Positions 10,501-20,600 of a stretch of 38,798 bases of DNA are shown piece by piece; within the stretch, counting starts at the first letter, position 1, and each line of letters begins with the position of its first letter. The translations under genes and the position numbers were made by a program. The DNA is from Micractinium sp. NFX-FRZ. Taxonomy: Eukaryota; Chlorophyta; Trebouxiophyceae; Chlorellales; Chlorellaceae. The notes beneath the pieces are model-generated. The model did no database searches, was not told where the DNA came from, and saw only the letters and a program-made list of their open reading frames with translations. The stretch lies in contig JAPTJF010000540.1 in NCBI GenBank assembly GCA_029339195.1, positions 1 through 38,798 of the forward strand, given 5' to 3'.

Positions 10501-12489
10501 CAGTCTCACTTCACGTGCCGTGTCCACACACTGCCCCTCACCTCTCTATACCCCCAAAGGTGATGTACCGTTGTCCTCCTGAGGCCCAACCCTCCCTATC
10601 CCTTTCGTTTCTACATCCCCTCCCCGCTGCCCCTCACCTGCCATTGCCCCCGCAGGATCTCCTCCACCTCCTCCTGTGTTTCACCCCACATGCGCCCCTG
10701 CTGCTGAGCCGCAAACTGCAGGAGGGGCCAAGAGTGGCGGCGGAGTGGCGTGTGCAGACGGCGGGATGCGGAAGGGTTCTACTCAGGCTGGCAGGCAGGC
10801 AGGCAGGCAGCACAGGCAGGCATGTTTAAGCAAGCTTATAGCAGGGCTGCGGGAGATCGACACCCAACTGACCTTCCCACGGGCGCGGTGGGCATCAGGG
10901 GCATAGCCAGAGCTCCCGCCAAATGCATAGCCATAACCAGCTGGCTCGGCTGCCCGGGCCTGCGCCGGCTCTGCTCTGCCCCAGGGTCCATAGCCGCCGC
11001 CGCCGCCGCCCCATTCTCTGCCGCTGCCCCTGCCGCCCGTGGGGAAGGGGGCTGGCAGGCTGGCAGCCGCCTTGCCCGCTTTGCCCGCTTTGCCGCCGCC
11101 CTGACGGGATGTGCCCCCACCGCCGCCGCCTGCAGGCAGGCCCTTGGTCGGTGGCCGCGGCAGCGGGGCGGGGAGAGCTTTGGCTGGCTTGACGACCTCC
11201 GCACCTGCACAGCAGGCAGGCGGGGGCGGGCGCAGCAGGCATGGTGTGCAGAGGAGCCAATCAAGCAGCGGCAGTTCGAGGGCGGGAGTTGCGGAGAGCA
11301 GCAGGAGATCAGGCCAGAAGCACACGTCTGCCGGGCCCCAGCAGAGGGGGCTCAAGGCAGCAGGCGCGCGTCCCAGGCGGCCCCACACAGCAGCTGCAGC
11401 ACAGCTACATAAAACCTTCCATTGCCGCTGCGAGCGCCCTTGGCAGGCAGAACCAGGGCGCTCCATTTGCCCCCACAGCAAATGCAGCACCCTTTCTTAC
11501 CGATGCAGATGCCTGAGCAGCCGCCAGCCGCTGCCGCCGGACCCTTGGCCTTGGTGCCCTTGGTGCCAGCTGGGCGGGACCCAGGGGCTCCGCCGGTACC
11601 GCCTGCCAGCTCAGCGCCGCCTGCCAGCTCAGCGGCGGTGCTCCGGGGGCAGCGCACCCCCTCGGAAGTGAAGAAGGTCTTTGGGTGCTGACGCACGCGC
11701 ACCTGAGGGGGAGGAGGAGGCACAGGGAGCGAGCAGATGGATCCCTGGCGTGTGCAGATGGCAGCCCATGCCTCGTGGCATGCGGGTTGCCCTGTCTTCA
11801 CAGGCTGCCGGTGTCCTCGCCCCAGGCGGGAGCATAGGCAGCCCGACCAAGCACCACCAAGGCCCCCCCTTCCGTTTCTCGTCACCCACCTTGAGCTTGG
11901 CCACCGACTGGCGATTGGTAACGGTGGTGGAGTGCCATTCGGTCAGGTAGTCCACGGCGCAGGACTCGTGCAGTGGGAAGGTGCCGCAGCGGGCGCACTC
12001 GACTGCAGGGGAGGGAGGGCCAGCGGTGGTGGGGGCGGGGGAATGGCAGAGCGTTGCATGAGATCGGGCGAACACGGCGCGTGGGTAGGGCAATGTCAGG
12101 TAGTAAATGCAGATCCTAAGGCTGCGAATTTGAGTAGCATGTGTACGCTGCGGTCGCACAGTTGCGCGGCGGCGGGGAGCGGCTGCGGCGGGCAGCGGCG
12201 GCAGCGAGTGGGGCAGGTGCTGGCATCTGGGCTATATAGCGAGCTTTACGGGCTCAGGAAACGGCTCCCTCTCCCAAACCTCTGTACCCAGCGGGTGTTT
12301 TAAAGGAAAAGGTAGGCCAACAGCCCGCCATCAACCCGCGATCGATTGCTCACCCATCAGGAACTCCTCCCGGCCATCGTCAATCTGAGAATTGCATATG
12401 ACACACGCTAAAGCGCCATCGCCGCTTCCTCCGAGCCCCGGCTGCGCTTCTGGCTCCTCGGGAGGGCGCCGCCCAGCGCCTCGCCCCAT
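7567..12489 (-). CDS. zinc-module / UBA / Trp-repeat / Q-rich protein, paralogue A
   Basis: Not a family I can name. Seven exons (12489-12354, 12002-11890, 11702-11501, 11204-10873, 10715-10638, 10311-9935, 9541-7567) give 1070 residues. Residues 29-60 form CxxC-x15-CxxC-x5-H-x2-C (C29, C32, C48, C51, H57, C60), with C101 and C145-x3-C149 further on, resembling a PHD/RING-type zinc module. Then come a Gly/Lys-rich linker, a WPSL motif and a UBA-like domain at about 368-405 (IDQLRRFGF ... CDLETGMHLLLE). After it, W452, 463, 483, 495, 512, 527 and 597 sit in Gly/Ser/Asp/Glu context. A Glu-rich block (~540-593) and a long Pro/Gln/Tyr-rich tail follow, ending DDTLGGLMGMLGIS. All six intron phases equal those of the gene at 12865-17075. 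UBA suggests ubiquitin binding; Trp repeats could be Argonaute hooks (inference). Confidence 0.85.
9784..9830 (-). repeat. copy of exon 6 3' edge and dead donor, gene 3 intron 6
   Basis: On the plus strand TACAACTTCCTCCACCAGCC and CGCCCCTCCAG match the real exon edge at 9929-9975 with only a handful of mismatches over about 43 nt. In transcript sense the real donor is CACA/GTGAGTGG, whereas the copy reads CACA/ATAAGTGG, so both donor Gs are mutated. Offset is 143 bp. Confidence 0.85.
10533..10580 (-). repeat. decayed copy of exon 5 3' edge and donor, gene 3 intron 5
   Basis: CTGCCCCTCACCT at 10531-10543 repeats the real donor region at 10627-10639 exactly. The following bases (ACCCCCAAAGG and GTCCTCCTGAGG) align loosely with the exon itself. 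In transcript sense this is a second AG/GTGAGG donor 96 nt downstream of the real one. Confidence 0.55.
11601..11636 (-). repeat. 18-bp in-frame tandem duplication in gene 3 exon 3
   Basis: GCCTGCCAGCTCAGCG occurs twice back to back and encodes a doubled ELAGG. It sits in the disordered spacer between C101 and C145 of the zinc module, so spacer length is tolerated there. Confidence 0.75.
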
Positions 12490-12864
12490 GTCGGCGTCTT
12501 GGAAGGCGATGTGGGGCGACTTAAAACGCGCGTGATAGTCAAGTAATGATGGGTGGCATGTTTTGGCTTCACATGTTTACCGCGTGGCGACAGGCTGGCG
12601 CCGCTGAGCCGCTCTACCGACCCCATTTCTCCCTGGCTGATTGGATGCCTGTACATTCTTGCATGGCATTGATGTGTGCAGACTTATGAGAAAGGCATTG
12701 CATGCAGGAAATGCATCATGTGCGGTCGCAGACAAGTGGGCGCGCAAGAAAGCTGCGCCATCACAAGAACGCCCCAGCTCCGGACACTTGGGTGCCACTT
12801 GCTTGTCAGCAGGACTTGAGGGAATGCTTGGCAGGCTTGGGTGCATGGGCTGCATCCCAGCAGC
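12490..12864. promoter_or_regulatory. intergenic region between the tandem paralogues
   Basis: This 375-bp head-to-tail gap holds the gene 4 3' UTR and the gene 3 promoter and 5' UTR. I saw no TGTAA on the minus strand and no clear core promoter. The unit size implies that gene and flanks were duplicated together. Confidence 0.4.
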
Positions 12865-15800
12865 TCAGCTAATACCCATGAGTGACAGCAGGTCATCCAA
12901 ATCTTCCTCCCCTGGCACCGGCACACCCCCCGGCTGGGGCGCCAGGGCTGCCGACGCTGGGTGGTGCGGGAGCTGCTGCTGCGGCGGTACGGATGCTGCA
13001 TACTGCTGGTGCTGGTGCTGCTCAAAGTGCTCCTGTCCGGCAGCAAAGCCGCGCTGTTCATACGCGTGCTGCTGCTGCCCCGCCGCGCCAAATTGCAGCT
13101 GCTGCTGCTGCTGACCAAAGCTGCTAAACTCTTGCTCGTACTGCTGCTGTGCAAATCCGCCGCACTGCTGCCCGTGCTGTTGCTGCGGCAGCGGCAGCGA
13201 GTGTTGGCCAAAGCTGTACTGCTGCTCGTACTGCGGCTGTTGATGAACAAAGCCAGCGTACTGCTGCTGAGCGTGCTGCTGCTGTGGGGACGGCGGCTGA
13301 ACAAATTGCTGCTGCTGTGCGGCTGCCGCCGCTGCAGACGCGGCCGCTAGCCCGGCAGCAAAGCCTTGATCGAACCCTGAGGCCCGTCCCAGGCTGCCGG
13401 GCAGGCTGGCGGGCGACACCACCGGCGGCATTAGGTGTGGCGCCATGGGCATGGCAGGGCCTATGGGCTGTTCCTGCTGCTGCAGCGGCCGCACGGGGCT
13501 GCCAAAAGGCAGCGGCGAGGGCAGCGGCGTGGCGGGCTGCTGGGACGGCTGCGGGGTGCTGGGCTGTGTGGTGCTGGGCATGCTGGTCTCACGAGTCAGT
13601 GGCTGGGGCACAGCCAGGGACCCTCCCGGCCCCGCCTCCCAGCCGGCCCCCCCAGCTGCCCCTGCTGCTTCCCAGCTGGCAGAGCCGATTCCCGCCACTG
13701 GCTCCCAGTCGCCCTCACTGGCTGCTGCCCAGCTGCCTTGGGCAGCCTCCCTCCCGACCAGCTGGCCTCCACAGCCACCCACCGCTGCCGTCCATTCGTG
13801 CTGGGAAGCAGGCGGGCTGCTGCTGGCAGCCGGATCAAACGCGAAGGCTTCCGCTGCCGTGCTGCAGACAGAAGGGTGGGTAGGCCAAAGGGCCAAGGCA
13901 CGTGTCAGCCTGCCTCCCCCATTTAGGGATGAGTGCAGGCACACTTATGCCAGGCAGCTTTCACGCTGTGCAGCAGCACATGCTGCTTCAGGCCAGCTGG
14001 CATATAGCGGCGCACTTCCACACCCTGCCACCCAGCCCTCAGCTGCCTGCATCACCACCCGCCATGTTGACAACCTTGCCCGCCCAGCTGCCCCATTGCA
14101 TGCAGCTGGGGGCCTGAATGCAGGGAGAGTGAGGGGCCGACGGCACCGAGGTGCACCGCCCCCCTCATGCAGCCACATCCCGTTTCCCTCAGCCCCACAC
14201 TGCATGCAGAGCATTGCCCTGCGGTCCTTCCACCCAGCCAGCCATGGAGCATCGCCTAGCCCGCCCGCCCGCCCGCACACTGGAGAGACCAAGTCAACCG
14301 CTGCCCACCCACCCACCTGGTGCTCTCCTCTGGAAGCCACATGCCGAGGCGCTGCTGCTCCAGCAGCAGCTGCGTCGCCGCCTCGATGTCGCAACCCACA
14401 GCCTCTATGGCTGCTGAGGCAGCATCCTGCGGGAACCCCATCAGCATGAGCTCTCCAATGCACTCCGAGGGCGAGTGCACCCCCAGCACTTGGGAGAAGG
14501 AGGCTGCCCAGGTGCCGCCCGCGGCCCCCGATTGGCCCTGCTGCTGCTGCTGCTGCTGCTCGGGCGTGACAGCTGTCTCTGGCACCCAGCCATCCGCCTC
14601 TCCTTCGGGTGCGCCGTCCAGGCTGGGCCACAGGGCAGAGCCGACATCGGGCGCTTCCTGCACCGGCAAGCGCGCATAGCAGGTGGGGACGCAAGAGCAG
14701 CAAGCGAGGTGGCTCTCGGGGCGGTGGGGGGAAGCTGGCAGCAGGGCAGGGCGGCAAGCCGGCAAGATGAGAGCAGAGGATTGCAGGCAAGGGTTCAGGG
14801 CAGCCAGCCGGCCAGCAAGAACAGCAGAGGTGAGCGGGCAGCAGCGCTGGTCAGGCAGCCAGCTGTCTTACTTGACAGCAGCCGTGCATGCCGGCTGCCT
14901 CACCTGCTTGCCTCCCTCTTTATTATCGTCCTCATCCCACTCCTCCCAGTCGCGCTCCCGCTGACGCAGCTCGCTCTGTGCAGGGCGGGGGGGCAAGGAG
15001 GGAGGAGCACGGTGAGCAGGCAGGGGCGCACCTGAGATTGGCAGTGCAGGCAGGGTGAGGCATGGGCAGGCGCGCCAGGCACGTGCAAGGCTGGCAAGAG
15101 AGAACACAACACGCAGCTAACAAAAGTTCTCCACCCTGGGGGCACCCCTCTCCAAGCCACCCACTCGCCTCGCTGTGCGCACGCGGGCAGTTAAAGATCC
15201 TGCACCCCCCTTCCTCCACAAAGCGGCACATGGAGAGCTCAAGGGGCCGGCTGCGCCGCCCCGGCCGCTCCCATGCCGCTGTCGACGGCGGCACCGCTGC
15301 TGGCTTGGTAGAAGCCCAGCCGGCGCCACTGCGGCCAGCACCGGCAGAGCTGGCCTGGCTGCTGCCCCCAAAGCTGCTGCTCTTGGGAAAGGGCTCGGGC
15401 CGCCTGGCAACCGCTGCCTTAGTGGGAACAAGCGTGGAGCCTCCGGGCTTGGCGTGCTTACGTGTCACGGCGCCAGCAGGCGAGGGCTTCTGCTGCTGCT
15501 GGGGCTGCTGCTGCTGCTTGGGGCCGCGCGCTGGCTGCGGCAGCGGCGCCGGCGGCTGTTTGACGGGCTTGACAATGTCAGCGTCTGCAAAAGCAGAAGC
15601 AGGAGCAGGTGGGATGAGTTGCATCAATCTCGCTGTGCAGGCGGGGTGAGCGGTTCCTTGCAGCAGCTGCTTGACTGCGTGTCGGCACCTGCAGCAGGGC
15701 GGCAGTGTCGGGTGCGGGCAGCGCCAGGCGTGGCGCTAGGGAGAAGGGGGTGGCAAACAGGGTATTATGGTTGCGTGCCGCAGGAGCGAGGTGGAGCGGG

Positions 15801-17075
15801 CGTGGCGCCTGGCCGCAGCCTGCCCTTCCCGTACATGCAGCCATTCCAGCCACTCAGGTCCAAACCCCATGCACGCCCACCCGCAGCGGCCGCAGCAGGA
15901 GGCTGAGCTGGCACCACCACGGCACAGCATGCGCGGCAGCACGCGCCAGCTCACCGATGCATGTGCCAGGGCAGCCGCCTACCGCCATCGGCGGGCCCTT
16001 GCCCTTGCCCTTGTGGAATTCCGACTTGGCGCTGCTGCCGCTGCTGCCGGCGGCGTCGGTCGCGCCCTGGTCGCCGCTGCCGCGTGGGCAGCGCACTCCC
16101 TCGGAGCTCATAAAATACTTGGGCCGCTTGTGCACCAGCACCTGCAGTGGGCAGGCAGACACAGCTGAATGGTTGGGTTTGCTTGGTAACTAGAGAGGCG
16201 GGGCGTACGGAATTGGGCCGCTTGTGCACCAGCACCTGCATGGGGCAGGCAGACACAGCTGTTTGGTTGCATCTCTGTTATTATTGTTACTAAAGAGTCA
16301 GGACATGCAGATTTGGGCCGCTCGTGCACCGGCACCTGCACAGTGCTTGAGCAGCAGCCACAAGCGGAGGGCGCTTGAGCAGCAGCCACAGGGCGGACAG
16401 CTGCTGGGGTTGACTGACTAGGAGGTCGGGACGCGATGGCCGCACCACTGCTCCCCACCCCAGCGCACGTCCTCACCTTGTACTTTTGGACGGCCACCGT
16501 GTTGGAGAGGTCTGACATTACGGCTTTTTCCAGGTAGCCAATCGCGCAGTCCATGTGCAGCGAGAAACGCCCGCAGCGGCTGCACTCGACTGCAGGAGCA
16601 GGGAGCGCGGCCGGGGCAGGCAGGGCACATTACGCCAGGGCAGGCACGCGCAGGCATGCACCCGTGTGGTACAACAGGTGTGCAACGGCAGCAATATACT
16701 TGGGTGCCAGGCATGGGCGCCTGTGACCTGTTGGTGCCGGCAGCAGCGGGAGACTTGAGGGGCGGCAGCGACAGCGGCAGTGGCGGCGGCGGGTCGGCTG
16801 GCAGGCGGCGGCCAGTGGTGCAGATCGCGATGCCACGGACCGCCATTCAAGTATAAGGCTTGCCGTAAGACGCTGGGAGCGTGATCACGACTGCCGATTG
16901 GACAAGAACCGAAACCCTGCCTGCCTGTCATCCAGCCCTCCTTCTCTCGCTCCTTGTCAATTGCATCCAAGCACAAAGAGCACACGGACGCATCTGCAGG
17001 CGGAGGCACCGCCCCCTCTTGCTTGGCCGAGCCCTCCGCCTTGCCCTCCGCCTTCGAGGGCTTGGCCTTTCCCAT
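12865..17075 (-). CDS. zinc-module / CCCH / UBA / Trp-repeat / Q-rich protein, paralogue B
   Basis: Tandem paralogue of the gene at 7567-12489; family not recognised. Exons 17075-16916, 16589-16477, 16141-15955, 15584-15169, 14975-14904, 14657-14317 and 13861-12865 give 761 residues, with intron phases 1,0,1,0,0,2 as in paralogue A; exon 2 is 113 nt in both. Zinc-module ligands are C32, C35, C56, C59, H65, C68, C109, C148 and C152. Unlike A it has a CCCH finger, C273-x7-C281-x4-C286-x3-H290, suggesting RNA binding. A WPSL motif, a UBA-like domain at about 383-420 (IGELMLMGF ... CDIEAATQLLLE) and tryptophans W453, 474, 482, 493 and 504 in Ser/Gly/Glu context follow. The tail is Gln-rich and ends EEDLDDLLSLMGIS. 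Odd points: the exon 1 donor is not a good GT site, exon 4 appears to use a GC donor (GAG/GCGAGT), and intron 2 carries repeated exon 3 acceptors. Confidence 0.85.
16119..16340 (-). repeat. three tandem copies of exon 3 acceptor edge, gene 4 intron 2
   Basis: Units begin at 16119, 16213 and 16313 (steps of 94 and 100 bp). TTGGGCCGCTTGTGCACCAG and CACCTGCA are identical in units 1 and 2, whose similarity continues through GGCAGGCAGACACAGCT. In transcript sense each unit is an acceptor plus the first ~25 nt of exon 3 (TGCAG/GTGCTGGTGCAC). Unit 1 is the real exon 3; units 2 and 3 run into non-coding sequence. Two small CTTGAGCAGCAGCCACA repeats follow at about 16345-16390. Confidence 0.88.
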
Positions 17076-17683
17076 TGTGCGCCAGAAGTAACAAACAGAT
17101 AGATCAAAGGGCGGCAGTCCTGTGGGAGGCCTTCCGACATCTTCAAAGGCTACAAGCTGGCAACAGGCTGCGCCAGGCGGGCTGGCACCGCCGCCGCCTC
17201 CTGGGGCTTGCACTGGTGAGTCGAGTGGCGATGAGCTGGTGATCATCATTTTGTTAGCGCACACGTTCTATGCCCGCTCTATGCAACGCTATTAGTACGT
17301 TTCTTCACGTCCCAAGCAGTCCTGCCGTCATGCTGGGCACGGCACAAAGGCACGCTGGTGTCAGCAGCATGATACACATCTCCCGCACACATACCAGACA
17401 CATTGGCTTGGTTCAGTTTCGCAGTGTTCATTTCTTATGGTTCTGGCAACAACAACGTCACCTGTGCTTAGGATGCACCCTGCCTCCTTTGCCCAGACAG
17501 CCCGGCCTAACACTATTGCTGTGCTGTAGCACGGCCCAGGAACCAATCTCCCGTTGCCCACGGCAGACACCAACCTATACCACATCCATCCTGCATTCAT
17601 AGTGTCAAGCTTACTCGTGTGGTTCTGCCGTACCCACTCCTCCGCTGCACTCAGCTGTCCCGCTGGGACTAACGCTGCCTGTA
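17076..17683. promoter_or_regulatory. divergent intergenic region, gene 4 / SGNH hydrolase
   Basis: 608 bp between divergent start codons. It is less GC-rich than surrounding exons, with runs such as TTTCTTATGGTTCTGG near 17420. It probably contains both promoters and 5' UTRs. If the hydrolase starts at Met71 (17894) the region would extend to there. No specific element was recognised. Confidence 0.4.
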
Positions 17684-20600
17684 ATGCACTTAGGGATGAG
17701 CGGCATTGCACACAGACTGGTGGATTGCCTGATGCTCGACCCAAGTGTGCATGAGCTTATGAGGGCAATTAGGGGGCGCTTCAAGCAGCCGCCGCGGCGT
17801 GCGCCGCTGCTGGCCACCGCCACGCTGGACATGCCAGTACTATGTCTACTTTGCGCAGGCCCCAGCGGCGTGCTGTTCCGAAAGAGACATGTGATGGTCG
17901 CTGCGGCGCCGCTTGCCTCGCAGGGGTGGCCGCTCTCCGCCAAGCTGGTGGTTGCGGCTCTGAGCGCCACGCTTGCGCTACTCGCGGCCGTGCCAGACGC
18001 CGTCTCCGTGCTCCAGTGCACCGGGCATCTCTCCAGAAATGTCCACGAAGCGCCGGCCAACGGCGGCACCGCGCCCCAGCCCGCGGCGGCTCCGACGCCG
18101 GCGGCACCCGCTGTCGCCCCGCCCGTCACGCTCGCGCCCCTCACCAGTCAACCCGGCGGCTCCTGCGGTTGCGGCGCCTGCTGGCGCGCCAACCCTTACG
18201 TAGCATCCACCAACTACACTCCCAGCCTTACCAAGCACGAGCTGCAGCGGGGAGTCATATCTTACGGCGACGCCGCTCGCAGCCGGCGGGCGTTTGCCAA
18301 GCTTCTGAGAGGAGAGGCGCTGTCGGTTGCGCTCGTGGGCGGCTCGGTGACTTGGTGAGTGCAGTGCAGCCCGCCTGGTTGTGAGGCAGGGGGAAGCCAG
18401 GCAGGATGGGCAATCACACAGCCCAGTGACATACTGCCGCTCCTCTTGTGCGCCTCTGGTTGGTTGGGAGGCGGGCCCCCGCCCAACCACCCCAGCCTTG
18501 CCGGCCAACGCCCGCCAGCCTCTCAACACCTGTCGATCCGTATCGCTCACCCAATTGCCACACCCGCTCCCCGGCCGTGCCCTGCCTGTGTCATCCCGCA
18601 GGGGCGCGGGCGTGCCGCCGCACACCCGCCACAAGCTGTCGTACGCTGGCCGGGTCCTCAACTGGATCAACGACACTTTCCCTGGGAAGCCAGGCCGGCC
18701 GCCCCACAAGCTGCGAAATAGCGGCGTGCCGGCAGCCATCAGCAGGTCAGTCCCTGGCTGGAAGGAAAAAGGAGAGGGGCGCAGGGCGGGTGAGGGTGCC
18801 CCAAAGGGCAGCGCCTAGGGCGGCAGCAGTGGGCAGCAGCAGTGGGGTGGCAGCGGCTGCAGCGGAGGTGCTGGCTGGCGCCATGCCTTGCACGCAGCCT
18901 GCCAAGTGGGGTTTTCGAACCTGTTCTGCTGGCGCTCACTCCCCAACTGCCCCCACACACGCCACAAACAACCTGCACCTGTGCGCCGCCGTGCCCGTCC
19001 TGCAGCTACTTTGCGCTGTGCCACACCCAGCACGTGCCAGAGGATGCTGACCTGGTCTTCCTGGAGGTGGGTGGGTGCGGTGCTGCACTGTGCTATGGTG
19101 CGCTGTGCATGCTGTACTGCGCTGTGTGGTGTGGTGCGGTGCTGCGCTACGCGGTGAGGCGCTGCGCTGTGCATGCTGTGATGCACTGTGCTGTGCTGAT
19201 GAGCGAGACGTGGTGATGCTGGTGCGCCCCATGCACAAGTTCCGTTGCCTGTCAAGGTGGTGCTGCCGCTGCCGTGCTGTTTCTGGTTGCAGATGGCTGT
19301 CAACGACGGGCGGGATGTGGGCGACTCCCCCTTCCGGCGGGGCCACGAGCGGCTCATCCGCACGCTGCTGGGCTACAGGAACCGGCCCGCTGTGGTGGAG
19401 TTTGTGCATTACCGCCACCCTGAGGCTGAGATCGCATGGAAGTGAGCGGGCACGGCGTTGTTGCGTGGATGTTGGGGAAGGGGAGGAGGGTTGGGGCGCA
19501 TGCGGCCGTCCGGCAGTGCTTGGACTGCGCGCACGCCTGCACCGCTTGCACAGAAGTTGGGTGGTATCATATACTGGTGTGCCAGACAGGCTCGCTCAGC
19601 AGGCGTGCGTGGCACGCATGCCGTGCAGCAGGGCTGCATGCTGAGCTGCCGCAGCGTGCAGCAGGCCGGGTGGGCGGCGCCATGCCGATCCCCCAACCCC
19701 CGTAACGCTCCTCCAACCCTCGTCGGCGGCCCTTCCCAATCGTTGCAGGCAGGCCCGGGTGCCGTACCGCTACCAGGAGGGGCCCGATGAGGTTGCTGTG
19801 CTGGCGCAATACTACCGGCTACCATGGCTGTCAGTGCGCTCCATGGTGTGGGGCCAGATCGGCCTGCCAGAGGTACTGCTGGACGGGCTAGGTGCGTACT
19901 GCTGGCGCCAGCCTGGCAAGGGTGCTTGCTGCTGGCGCCAGCCGGGCAGGGGTGCACGCTGCTGGTGCCAGCCGGGAAGGGGTGCGTGCCGCTGCCGCCA
20001 GTCTGGCAAGGGCTGCGGGTGGGGGCACGTTTGGGCGGGAGTGAGTCTGTTGAAACGGGCACGACGGGCCCAGCATGCGAGCACACACCACCATTCACGT
20101 GCGCACGCATGCGCCAGCATGGTATAGGGCAGCTTCAGCGCACAGCAGCGGCCAGGGCAGGCGCTGGCGATGCCTGGGCTGAGGGGCGCGCCTGGGGTGT
20201 GCTGCCCCTCCCGCTGCACTTGCAGGCCCGCCGCCCAACCGCCCCGGCAAGTTCCGGCACCTGTGGAAAGACCACAGGCACCCCACACCGCAGGGGCACA
20301 TGTGAGACGAGGCTGGGCTGTCATGTTGATCGTATGCACACGTGTGTGCAGGCATGGTGTGGCCTGCACTGGGGGCAGGCTGAGCTGCGCTGGGCCAGCC
20401 AGCCATAGCCGGGCATATCAGGAGTGCGCCACACCGGCCGCCCAGCCCCCGGATGCGTCAGACAGTACCTGGCGCTATGCAGTAGCTGACTGCCACCCCC
20501 TCCCTGCCCCTCTGCTCTTCTCGCTGCCGGCTTCCGCATGCACTTGGCCCGCCTTGCCGTTCACCCCCTCCCCCCGCCCCAACGCCACTGCCACTCCGCA

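Noticed and set aside
7567..12489. Calling gene 3 a bona fide RING E3 ubiquitin ligase
   Set aside because: The CxxC/H/C spacing is only loosely RING or PHD-like, the last ligands are 40 or more residues away, and no E2-contact motif can be identified.
12961..13350. Long plus-strand Leu-rich ORF resembling a membrane protein
   Set aside because: It is the antisense reading of the CAG-repeat Gln-rich exon 7 of gene 4; its Leu/Val runs are produced by CTG codons opposite CAG.
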